From assembly GCA_050084515.1 (NCBI GenBank), contig CM114272.1, forward strand, positions 52,700,001 to 52,764,000: a stretch of DNA of 64,000 bases, written 5' to 3'. This DNA comes from Blasia pusilla. Taxonomy: Eukaryota; Marchantiophyta; Marchantiopsida; Blasiales. A program made the position numbers and the translations under genes. A model generated the notes under the pieces. The model ran no database searches, had not been told where the DNA came from, and was given only the letters and a program-made list of their open reading frames with translations. Shown here in pieces: positions 51,431 through 61,240 of the stretch; position 1 is the first letter of the stretch; each line of letters opens with the position of its first letter.

Positions 51431-51688
51431 CTACGCAACCCCCTCACAAGATGGTACACCCTTAGCTACACCATCATCTGAGCAAATAACTCCTCCACCA
51501 GCATGAGCAACCAACTCCACATGCCCAGCCATTACATCCCATTTACTCCAAGGATGCAAAATTCTACTCTCCTCGCCCCCAGCTGATGCCTCTACCGTCC
51601 CGGTAGCCATCGAGCTCATCACAAGGGGTGGAAGACCCACAGACATAGTCCGAAGTCGACGCTGCTCGGCCATCCCAAGACTCAAAAT

Positions 51689-53020
51689 CTAGGTCAAAAA
51701 ATTCAGGTCCATGGCTAGACACAACACATGACGTTGTGAAGCCTCAGAAATGGAAGCAACTGCTGTCACACCAGTAGCAAATCCCATCGCACGCTCTCTC
51801 TCATTAGCGTTAGGCTCCACCAACTGTCGCACATGAGAATCCCATACAAGCCCGAGACCACCTTCCCTGTAGGCATGTGACGAGGGAAAACTCACAAATG
51901 TGGGTAGTGCCATCCTAGGCTGGCCCACACGGTTCACCACTGCCATAGGTGACCGATCAATAACCCTTACCATGTGAGAAAGTTGCCCAGTATCCAAGAT
52001 ACTATCCACTGTAAGGCAAGGATCTCGCTGCACTGCATCATATGCTCGACGTAGAACCTCCCTAGGCAACAAGTCTGTCCACCACAAGCGTGGACGATGT
52101 GCATGCGAGCCAACTCGCGCAGCATCCAACAACACCGCTGGTCCAATCCAAGACCGCACCTCATGAACACTCGCCATCCTCTGGGTCCGAGTATCACCCA
52201 ACAATGGAACATTCTCCAGAATGTAAGTTGGAGCATGTGCCTGATGAACCTGAAGATGTCGTAACACCTGTAATATCTCCCAAAATAATTGAGACCTAGG
52301 GTCGTGTAATCCCTCACCACGACCTGCACGTGTATGACCATGATATGGCCATCCAGCAATCACCAAATCCACAGGACCAACCCTCTCAAGGTCCTGTGCC
52401 CCCAACAATGCAATGTGTGACGACAAAGCACGTTGGTACCCACGAATAGCTGATGGCGGCAACAACTCAGGATATCTCCGCATCAACTGACCAATATGTC
52501 GGGATGAGACTCTTTGGGCCGTCTCATCTCGCTCCACATACACGTATCTCCGCACAGGAATACCGGTTTGCAACACTGCAGCCAAACCAGTGCTAATCCC
52601 ACCAAAAAGATCTAACACACAAATGCCCTCCGGCGGATAGTGCCATACAATGGATGTAGTATCCAAAGGGGATAACCCAACTGGACCAGAATTAGGAGTC
52701 CGCCGTGGGGCCTCCTCTTCCTTGTGAGGTATAACAGCCTCACACCAAGCCTCCTGCACTAGGTGATCAGCCTCTTGCCGTAGTGCACCGCCTGAACTCC
52801 AAAGTGGCACATCCAACGATGAGGATGCCACTGCTGCAAAACTAGGGACCTCCTCTACCTCCTCATGCACAGGAGAATCCATAGCAGAAAGATTACCCTC
52901 CAAAAAGTCTCCTAGCCAAGTGACTACTCCACTATACCAGCCATAGATGCTAACACCGTTGGGGAAGACCCTCCTGGTCGAGCCCCATAAATAAATCTCA
53001 CAGGAACCTGGCTCATACAT
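51689..53020 (-). CDS. C5-cytosine DNA methyltransferase domain inside gypsy B pol
   Basis: An uninterrupted 443-codon frame. C5-MTase motifs in order: I VLDLFGGISTGL (135-146), II YVERDE (161-166), IV DLVIAGWPYHGHTRAGRGEG (218-237), VI YILENV (266-271), VIII AHRPRLWW (307-314), IX ERERAMGF (407-414), X LAMDLN (435-440). Such enzymes move methyl from SAM to C5 of cytosine. The motif IV Pro-Cys-Gln loop reads Pro-Tyr-His here (residues 225-227, Tyr codon 52343-52345), so this copy should be inactive; copy A keeps Pro-Cys-Gln. Motif VIII and the short 90-residue gap before IX recall DNMT3/DRM-type domains more than MET1 or CMT. Residues 1-130 are the PR tail and an acidic linker. A TAG at the end replaces a Trp codon conserved in copy A, and the frame then continues (51431-51685) to RT. 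It is therefore a segment of pol, not a separate gene. Confidence 0.9.
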   Translation of the reverse strand: MYEPGSCEIYLWGSTRRVFPNGVSIYGWYSGVVTWLGDFLEGNLSAMDSPVHEEVEEVPSFAAVASSSLDVPLWSSGGALRQEADHLVQEAWCEAVIPHKEEEAPRRTPNSGPVGLSPLDTTSIVWHYPPEGICVLDLFGGISTGLAAVLQTGIPVRRYVYVERDETAQRVSSRHIGQLMRRYPELLPPSAIRGYQRALSSHIALLGAQDLERVGPVDLVIAGWPYHGHTRAGRGEGLHDPRSQLFWEILQVLRHLQVHQAHAPTYILENVPLLGDTRTQRMASVHEVRSWIGPAVLLDAARVGSHAHRPRLWWTDLLPREVLRRAYDAVQRDPCLTVDSILDTGQLSHMVRVIDRSPMAVVNRVGQPRMALPTFVSFPSSHAYREGGLGLVWDSHVRQLVEPNANERERAMGFATGVTAVASISEASQRHVLCLAMDLNFLT

Positions 53021-53735
53021 CCATCCTCAGAGTGCCAACAAGGTCTATAAGACGTTGTCTCAGTCCAGTAGTCCATCTGAAAACCCATCGGGTACAATAC
53101 TGCTACTCCAACTAGTACATCATACGACTCGGCTGATGTAACCACTATAGGTACTCCCAACCGGAAGCTATCAGTCGCATGATCTGGTCTGAACTATATA
53201 GAAAACTTCTCCCGTGTCATGAATTGAGACCTATCATTGGCTCCTCCAAGTGATGTTTGAATCTGGAATGGGCAAGGCTCAAGCTCTGACCTTTGAATAC
53301 CCAAACCAATACATGCCGCCTTTCCCAACATCAAAGGTTGGGCACTAGAGTCTAACAAGACTCTATCTGGTCTATACACATGTCCTGTAGGACTCACCAA
53401 TCGGAATATCCCATTTCGGTTGTCCAACATACATACACAGGTGTAAGCCTCTCACGATCAATGGCTGGCCCGGTTGGTAATGCATCCATCTTCGCCGCTG
53501 CTGCCTACCAAGTAGCACTGGTACTCAATGCTACACCTGACATAGAGGGTCGCTCCACCGCAACACCCTCATCCACCTCAACACGGGTAGCAGTAACACC
53601 CCCACGTTCACACAACGTGGTTGCTAGCTGAAATAGAGGAGCTAAGTCAACTCCTAAAGCCATCAGCTCCGTGGCCGAAAATAATGGGGATCCCAACACT
53701 GAAGTTGCCATCCGCACATCAGATCGATGTTGCAT
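53021..53735 (-). pseudogene. Gypsy B retropepsin
   Basis: The block VYRPDRVLLDSSAQPLMLGK (53194-53430) contains the aspartic protease loop as Asp-Ser-Ser-Ala, followed by LGI; the family norm is D-S/T-G-A. The flap/C-terminal part is VVTSAESYDVLVGVAVLYPMGF (52924-53160), including a DVLVG block typical of this gypsy group. A one-base deletion near 52930-52935 moves the frame from PR to the methyltransferase; copy A lacks that deletion. The protease would cut the polyprotein. Confidence 0.8.
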
Positions 53736-55509
53736 CCGTGTCTACTACACGCGATGTAGATGCCTCAATCCCCATTGTTGGCTCAATAGGCTGCGTAGGA
53801 ACCATGGATGGAGTCCTAAGCACCTCAGACAACAAGAATGACTGGGGAAGCCTAGCCTGCCTCCCAGCCTCACCCCTCTGTGGGTCCAACTCCACAGTAG
53901 CACCACGTGGCTCTGACGCTCGAATGGCTCCTCTCGTAACTGCAGCTGATGCCTCAACTTGTGCTGCACTCACCATATAAGAGAGATCATCTCCTCCATA
54001 AGAGGTGGAAGCCCCTGCTCCCAAACCTGCTCTATGCTGGATACCAGCCGTAGTAGCCAACTTCTACTCCAACTGCTCAATCCAGGCAGCCAAAGCTGAC
54101 TCTGTCGTAGTGGTAGGGGTAGCCACTATAGGCTCTCCAACCACTGGTCCACCTCTATCACCCCTACCACCTCTACCATCTCGGCCTCTCGGAGCTACTC
54201 CACGACGGCTGCGACCTGATCTCAACTCTGGATGAAGATCAAAGCAACGCTATGGAGGATGACATGGTCTCCCGCAATGATCACACTGAATTGGGGCCGA
54301 TTGAGGCCCATCCTCCAAAGTCCATCTCCCATCCTCTTGGGGACAAAACCTCCTAACATGATCACCTCCACATGTCCAACATGACTGTCCTTGCTGCGGG
54401 GCAGCAAATGAAGGCAATGGTCTCTGCGTAGGTGTCCCTCTAGGACCTGACTGAGGTCGTGTGAACCCCCCACGACTCCCACTTCTACTACCACCACCAC
54501 TACTACAAGACTGTGAGGTGGACTGCTGAACACGAGAAGTAGTAGTTATATCCCTACTAAATGCGGATGTCAACACTCTCTCCTCCACCATATTAAGCTC
54601 AATCTTCTCAGATAGAGCAAACACATGGGTAAATGTGGGTGAATCATCACTCATAAGAGTAGCATCACGTACTCTGCGGCGCAACTCTCTGTCCAAGATC
54701 CCATACCAAAACTGGACTTCTTGAGCTTGAGTCACACCCTGGGTAACTGAAATCAAGCGTCACATACGTGTGTATGCCTCACGAAGACTCTCACCAGTCT
54801 TTCACTCAAATTCCTGAACACTCCTCAACTTCTTTGTCTTCACTCCCTGATAGTTCTTCTTCAACCTCTTGAAGAACTCTGCAACCGGGCTGAACGATGG
54901 TGGGGCACTAGTATCTCCACTAGTACCCCCACTGGTACCTCCATGGGTACCTCCACTGGTACCCCCACTCCGGCTCGTACTCGTACCACTCAACGTCGGG
55001 CTAGTTGGCATAGTAGGAGCACTACTACCAATACCACCATGGGTGATAGACACATAAGCTGGAGACCAATATTGTCTCCATGCCTCAATCTCAACAACAT
55101 GGTCCTTCCGAAACTCATGGTAATCATCCATGGGTGGTCCCTCCAAGTGCTGAAACAACCCCTTCCAAGCCAAGAAGGGTGTAAACAACGTGGCGTTCCG
55201 CAACATCTGCATATCACACCACGTATCAAACTCCTGCATGAAGTCCTCCAACTCAATGGTGCCCACTGCACCCGAGTATCATCATAGGCCCTTCATGGCC
55301 CCATATATCCCGTCCATGTCCCAAATCAATAGAGCTGCAACACTTGATAACAACGTAGAAGACTCGGTGTTTGGAACACCCTCGTCTTCCTCTTCATCAA
55401 CCATCGGAAGTGGAAAAGGTAGCCGATACCTCAATCCACTCCGTATAAAACCACCACTGTCCGCACCACAGTCCCCAACCAAACCACGAGACAGCTCCGT
55501 GATGACCAA
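53736..55509 (-). pseudogene. Gypsy B gag with two zinc knuckles
   Basis: The start at 55509 begins MVITELSRG. Capsid region: GTIELEDFMQEFDTWCDM, PPMDDYHEFRKDHVVEIEAW, a Thr/Ser/Gly repeat linker (GGTSGG units, 54900-54970), and NYQGVKTKKLRSVQEFE...ESLREAYTRM. Knuckles: CWTCGGDHVRRFC (CX2CX3HX4C) and a second with stop codon inside (CDHCGRPCHPP*RC). All gag pieces from 55509 to 53719 lie in one frame broken only by stops. At least two of these stops are CGA-to-TGA compared with copy A. Confidence 0.88.
54895..54975 (-). repeat. GGT-S-GG coding minisatellite in gag
   Basis: Tandem 12-15 base units (ACTGGTACC and variants on the plus strand) encode repeated Gly-Gly-Thr-Ser. Copy B has more units than copy A (5265-5310), so the array has changed in length. 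Confidence 0.75.
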
Positions 55510-56067
55510 CGCCGATGCCGCACCACCACCAAATTACCACCACTAAGTAACCAAGTGACGTCGATGTCGCTGTACTATTCTAGCTCTACTAGCTATGGGT
55601 GTAGGCAACCTAACATGTCATCACCACAAGAAGCCTCCCTTGATCTACTAGTCATCACTCCAGCCTCACTACCGGTACCACAAAGGAGTAACACTACTCT
55701 GGAAATCAAAGTCAATCCTAACAATGGGCGCGCAAGCAAGAAGAAACGATGGAGGGGATCCAAACACAGGAAGTCCAACGACAACCCTCCAATCGCAAAT
55801 GGAAATCAAGGTAATACAATCCACCAAACGTGGCGCCCCCTGAATCCACAGAACCCACCACACAATTCTAACGCAATAGCTACTCCGCCGCGGGTCGATG
55901 ACGTTCTAGTCGGACTCATAGCACCTGAAAAAATCATTTGCATAGAGAGGCTACACCGTATTGTGCGCTAGAGGTCCATCAACCAAAAACCTGAGATGCA
56001 TAAAGCGCCTAACACATCTTCGAACAACACCAAATGAGCTATACCAGTGTGTACATTGGCATCGTTA

Positions 56068-56120
56068 AGAACTCACCAGCTAAGCGTCTTCCACGTAGAA
56101 TAGCCCAAAGATGGGTGGCC
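56068..56120 (+). other. 5S rRNA-like segment in gypsy B leader
   Basis: Same position and orientation as 6388-6440 of copy A. It keeps AGAACTC, TAAGCGT and GATGGGTG with identical spacing, but has further substitutions in box A (CCAGCTAAGCGT) and box C (GATGGGTGGCC). It lies antisense to the element. Confidence 0.65.
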
Positions 56121-56375
56121 AGTTATGCAACACTCAAATTAAAAATCCTACAAAAACTGCCTCACGCCCAAGCAAGCAAGCTTGCTCCTTGCTCCTTACT
56201 CCGCCTCTCACGCCCACTTGCCCCGAGCTACCAAGAGTTGCCTCGAAGCCTCAAAACGCCGAGATATGCCCCTATCGCCCCGTTCGCCATGCTTCGCTAT
56301 GGAGAGAGGCCCAACCAGGGTGCCCCCAATGGGATAGGCATCTCCAACAACCGAAAAATCACCAACCAACCAGCC

Positions 56376-56410
56376 CCTCCGATCTGCTGTCCACCATAGC
56401 AGATCGGAGG
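56376..56410. other. Perfect 13-bp stem hairpin in gypsy B leader
   Basis: CCTCCGATCTGCT and AGCAGATCGGAGG flank a 9-base loop. It lies inside the 297-base segment missing from copy A. No following T run, so not an obvious Pol III terminator. Confidence 0.85.
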
Positions 56411-57384
56411 CTTGAGCTAGTCCACAAAATTTCGATCAACAATTACTCCACAAATCCTCAACCAAAATTGAATTTGTTTCAACCAAAATTCAATTGACCA
56501 CCATAGCTATCTCTCCACAAAAAATCAGCTACAACCGAGCTCCGTACTCTGAGCTAAAAATCAGACAAACTTGCTGTCCATACACCTCCAGAATCGCAAA
56601 TCCGACAGCGCTTCCGCCCATATTCATGCACGCAGAAATCTGCAACGCTCCACACACTCAAGCAGATAGCTTCACATGAGATCACAATACAAGTAGAAAC
56701 AGGAACCTCTCACCCGATCTGGATGAACTTCAACAGAGCTTCCGCACTCCAAGCTCTCCACATCAGAAAACCGTCGAACACGAACCAGAATCTTCAATCC
56801 TTGATAACTTCCAACTCCCTTGACAAAATCCGGCAATCTAAAGCGCGTTGGAAAGCTCTCAGCAAGGCACTTCTTTCCCAACAACCATGCACCAGATTCC
56901 CACCTCCAACATAGGCCACAAGCCACGAACATCCACGGCTGAGTACACAATCAACCCTAACGAGATCCTACTGATCCACAATGGAAGCTACCATCGATCT
57001 ACTCTAGTTCTTTGAGTGAAATCCGTGAATGACCTACTATCATAAAATACGTATAGAATCACATACAATCAAGCCAAACCCACTCCACGATGGGAGAATC
57101 CAGGTCGAAGCTTGCGGGAACCATCATAGCCAAGAGCTCTACTCACTACCAAGGCTAACTCCCAACGCAACAGGCTCAACTCAAAGAACTAACTGTTCTT
57201 TGAGTGCACTCCACACTATATCCTCCAACCTAAGAGCGGGCCCTACTGGAAAAGTCACCCTCAACTGAGTAACCCCCAACCCTATGTATGAAACCGCATC
57301 TCTACCTAGACACTACGGCCCTACATAAGGTATGGCCTCTACTAGCACCCTATACTCTACAACATAATCCGTATGGTCATGACA

Positions 57385-57860
57385 AACTACAACCATGTAT
57401 TATCATTGTAGTTATCATATTTGCAACAAGGCTAAATATCTCCTCGTGATTGATACCACTTTTTTTTTGCATAATCTTTGGCTATCAATCTAGCTTTATA
57501 TTTTGTCATTGCACCATCCTGATTGTACTTGACTGTGTAAACCCATCTTTAACCAATAACTTTCTTAGCAAGAGCTATATCAACCAACTCGCAACTCTAT
57601 TGGTGTCTAAATGCAACAAACTCTTCCTCCATTGCTTCAATCCATTCAACCTTACATGTAGGTTCATTAAAGAATCTTTCATTTATGAATCTATGCATAG
57701 GATTCGTGACTCTACTTGATTTACGGAGTTCTTATTTAGAGATGAACACCACTTCATCTTTGAGTAGTATCATCAAATTGAATATGTTCTCTTCCCCAAC
57801 ATGGATTGGAAAATTTATATAAAGGGTCTATGACTTCCCCTCGCCTTGCACTTGTACTTG
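57385..57860 (-). pseudogene. Copia B pol, hinge and RT start
   Basis: The minus strand matches copia A 8040-8430: RSSRVTNPMHRFINERF, then VEWIEAMEEEFVAFRH, then QDGAMTKYKARLIAKDYA. It is interrupted exactly at the terminus of gypsy B, and the remainder of RT continues left of 48900. This proves that gypsy B landed inside a copia RT gene in the same orientation. Stops and indels are present. Confidence 0.85.
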
Positions 57861-58994
57861 GGGAACTTCTAGGCATTAATCACATGGAGAGTTTTTCTTG
57901 ACCATTATGATAAGAACGTGGAGCAATAACATCAAGTATAGAATCAAGAACAGAAGGACTCATAATTAAGCACCTTTTGTCTATAACTTACCATATGAGA
58001 GCTTTTTTTGACGTTTTTCTCATATATAGAGTTTTTCTTGACGTTTCCTCATATTTTCATGAATATTAGACGATATGTCTAATATTCAAAACATAATTAT
58101 TGATGTTTTACAATCTTTTCCTCACTTTGTTCATGATCAATTTTTGTTTTGATTGAATATTTTTGGTTTTTTAGATGTCTAGAATAATTTCTCCCATCCA
58201 TCCCAAGCCATCTTTGGAGTGTCAAAAACTTGAATATAACCAATAATTGGTGAACAGATTGTTACTGAGATATAGTGGATTACAAACTTAGTGTGTTTGT
58301 TCCAAGTGTGAACATGTGAGTTAGTTCAACTATATTGAATCACCTTTGGGCTTGGCCACATCACTTCTTTCTCATCTTGCCCCATGAGAAATAATAAAAA
58401 TTGCTTCATACAAAAGTTCTAGATATCATGCATGCTTGTTCAACTTTGTGCTTATAATTCCTCTTGAGGAATAATCTATCAAGGGAGATTTCACTCACAA
58501 ATCATAATTTCAAGCTCTACACTTCTCCAATCGATATATACAATACTTGTGTAAAGAAAATCTGAAATGGACCAACTATTTTATCCAAATTGGTGGAAAT
58601 TGGATTGTAGAGAGTAGACTACCCAAGTTTTCTTCACTAGATGTGCTTTACTACATAAAATTACAATCATGGAAGTTAAAATTATCAGAATTACCCATTT
58701 TTAATATATTGGAAAGATCTCAATAAGATGGGTGAGACAATTATGTTGCCTTTGCACTTGTTTTTATTGCTAGTCACTCAAATTATTTAAACAACCATGA
58801 AGTCCCTTAAAATTGCCTCAAAAGTTTCCTCAAGACTTAACCTGAAATCTTCCACCTTCTGAAATCCAACCTAAATCTCCTTTGCCCCAACTAATTTTTT
58901 TTCCTCTTTCCTTTCTTATCTTCTCGTACATTATGGATTTCAATAGACATTTTCTTATTTTTTATACCATATAGAAGATTTCCAAAGAAATAGA
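57861..58994. other. Probable decayed 5' interior of copia B
   Basis: Lies between the copia B RT start and a copia LTR, where gag, protease and integrase would be expected. It is AT-rich and I cannot read any domain, so either it is too decayed or most of the interior has been deleted (the space is too small for a complete interior). Confidence 0.35.
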
Positions 58995-59280
58995 ATTGAT
59001 GGAATATGGTTGTTTCACACACCACCACCATACAGATAAAAAATTTTCTCTGAAAAAAAATGAGTAGGGATTGATCCCCTTCTCAATTGTATACGATATG
59101 GGAAAATAAATTATAGCCCTAATCCTAACCCTAACCATAATCTCTAGTTACATTAACTATGGTTACCTAAGGTAATTATGTTGATCTAATTTAGTACTAT
59201 TAAGCTTTCCTACTTCATGCGAACATGACATGTAATAGTTTGTGTGTATGATTAGTTTGACTATAACTCAATCCTTAATA
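58995..59280 (-). repeat. Copia LTR, probably 5' LTR of copia B
   Basis: On the minus strand it begins TATTAAGGATTGAGTTATAG at 59280 and shares with the LTR at 9687-10001 the blocks GGTTAGGGTT, AATTGAGAAGGGGA and GGTGTGTG in the same order. The 3' boundary is unclear. Position and orientation fit the 5' LTR of the copia element split by gypsy B. Confidence 0.7.
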
Positions 59281-60939
59281 GGATCTACTTAACATATTTT
59301 TTCTCCGATGGACGACAGGAGATCATAGTCAAAGCAAAACACTTGGTGGAGCATGCACTAAATGATACGAGCTATGTGGCTCGAGGCACATATGCGACAT
59401 TGGTAGGATATAATAGATCATCATGGTGCCAATCTCATATGAGAGCCTACAAAGGGGGTTGATATTGTGACATCCATGCAACCGGATTGCACATATTGTA
59501 TAGTTGAGTCATGTGCTCCCATTATCCATGACATAATTTTTTAACCCATCTATATCATCGTGGGAAAAATTGGGTTTAAAGATTCATTTGTGAATGTACA
59601 TGGTTGCATGATATATCCATGTTGTAAATCTTTGAGTAAATAGAGTGCCATCATCCATAATATAATTTGGTGTATATGGCTCCATTTTTTTAATGTGGAA
59701 ATACATTGAATATGAAGAGTATCTCATGGTTAAGCACAAGAATGATATGCAAACATGTATGCGAATGCAAGAGCATATATTTATGACGAATGGGAACATG
59801 CTCTAGATTCTAGTATGTGAGAATGTATCATGCATTCCATATTCATTCTATGAGCATTCATATAACAATCCATAATACACGTATTTGGTCGTGTTTAAGG
59901 TTTGAGTTGAGGGATGTACCTTGAGGAATTAACTAACGTAGTCCGATTTAGGTAAGCAACTTGAAGAGATTGGTCAAGGCTTGGGGAAGAGGCTTCTTAG
60001 GAAGATGATACAGACATGGGGAGACTCAACCCAATTAGGGCTAGGCGGCTTCTCGACTACCTATAGAAGGCAAAATCGTTTGAGTCTTTGGGACTCAATC
60101 TAAGCCTTCCACTTGTAAAGCTCAAGGTTGGGAGTGCTTTGAAATGAATCTAGGTAAGGTAGAGGACGGAATCTATGATGTGTACACGATGGAGTCTAAA
60201 AAGTCTATTATGGCATTGAGTTTTCTTATAAGTGGTCTATGTTATGGAGTATGGTAACAACTCCAAGAAAGGAATCAATGATAGGAATAAGTCACATTCG
60301 ACTATAAAACCAAGAATAGGTGATAATTTTATTTTCATTCTTAGCTATTGTTGAGGCATAGATTACATATTTATTTTTGTGTCCATTTGGCACAGAAAAG
60401 AAATCAAGAAGGCCATGAAATGGACATTAAGTTTCACAATGGGATTCAACGTTTCCATTAGTTAAGTAATTTTGGAGGAATGCATGAAAGGCATGACTTG
60501 AGGATGATCAATTAAGATCCAAACTTTGACTCAATGCAATACTAATCGCTTCTAAGGTTCATCTTCAATTATTAAACCCTTAATGCCAAAGTAGTTAACT
60601 TGTCATCCCTATGGTTATGTCCACCCTATTGGTTATTGGAGTTGTTGGTAATGCAGTCTCTAAAATTGGAATTCTAGTGCTATTCCATGTTGAGCGCAAA
60701 AATCAAACTAACTTCAAGTACACCATTTAAGCGTAGGAGTGCCCACGAAAAATGATGGGCCAACTCATCTCATCCTTTGAACTTGAGGAAGTTGTAATAA
60801 GGAGAGAAATATTAGCATAATGTACTAGTGATATGAAGACATATGAAAGCCATGCACAAGGGGTTCAAATATGAGGGAACAATGCCCACCGTATTGCGGT
60901 TGTGGGACTAATTAGCACACTAACCTTTGAAATCATATA
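59281..60939. other. AT-rich stretch, no gene seen
   Basis: Only short frames; no domain, RNA gene or element end recognised. Confidence 0.4.
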
Positions 60940-61240
60940 TCACATATACTACTATATTATTGGAGAGTGCCTTCTTGATTTGCAAATACATTTTTGTTTG
61001 ACACGTGACAATTGGACAACAAGAAAATATTTCATATATTACGGGGAAATTTTTTTTAATTTGTATACAACATCATTAGTCTCTTCATAGGTTACACACT
61101 AACAAAAATTCTTCAAACAATTTTTTATTTGCACAGAATCTTACTAATATATTATTATTGGAGAATGTCTTTTTAATTCCAAATACTTTTATATTTGACA
61201 ATAAAATAAAAAATATTTTTAATTTTATTAAGAAAATATT
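60940..61240 (+). repeat. Two copies of the TATTATTGGAGAGTGC dispersed repeat
   Basis: Copies start near 60944 and 61147. Both have TATATTATTATTGGAGA-type starts followed by TGCAAATAC/CCAAATAC and a TTTGACA block; the first continues TTTGACACGTG as in the Helitron-like element at 21399. They may be 5' parts of related Helitrons; no 3' end was found. Confidence 0.45.

Larger units (their letters stand above)
48897..57384 (-). mobile_element. Gypsy copy B, 5' LTR to integrase, carries methyltransferase
   Basis: The best-preserved copy of the family. From 57384 leftwards: 5' LTR/leader with a 5S-like segment, gag, retropepsin, C5-cytosine methyltransferase, RT, RNase H and integrase down to the LLYGRE block, where it is cut off at a rearranged junction. 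Gag and PR share one frame. From 53020 to about 49270 the methyltransferase, RT, RNase H and integrase N-terminus share one other frame, interrupted only by stop codons. The insertion point is inside a copia RT gene (continuing at 57385). The 3' LTR is missing, so the LTRs cannot be used for dating. Confidence 0.93.
55510..57384 (-). repeat. Gypsy B 5' LTR plus leader
   Basis: The terminus TGTCATGACCATACGGAT (minus strand, 57367-57384) is shared with copy A. A TATA-like GGATATAGTG lies at about 57213-57223, and a perfect inverted repeat CAAAGAAC/GTTCTTTG at 57183-57203. It contains the 5S-like segment (56068-56120) and a segment of about 297 bases absent from copy A (56253-56549). The LTR 3' boundary and PBS were not found. 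Confidence 0.6.

Noticed and set aside
52040-53020. Host DNA methyltransferase gene interrupted by a transposon
   Set aside because: Two copies of the element carry it at the same place between PR and RT and in frame with RT, so it belongs to the element.
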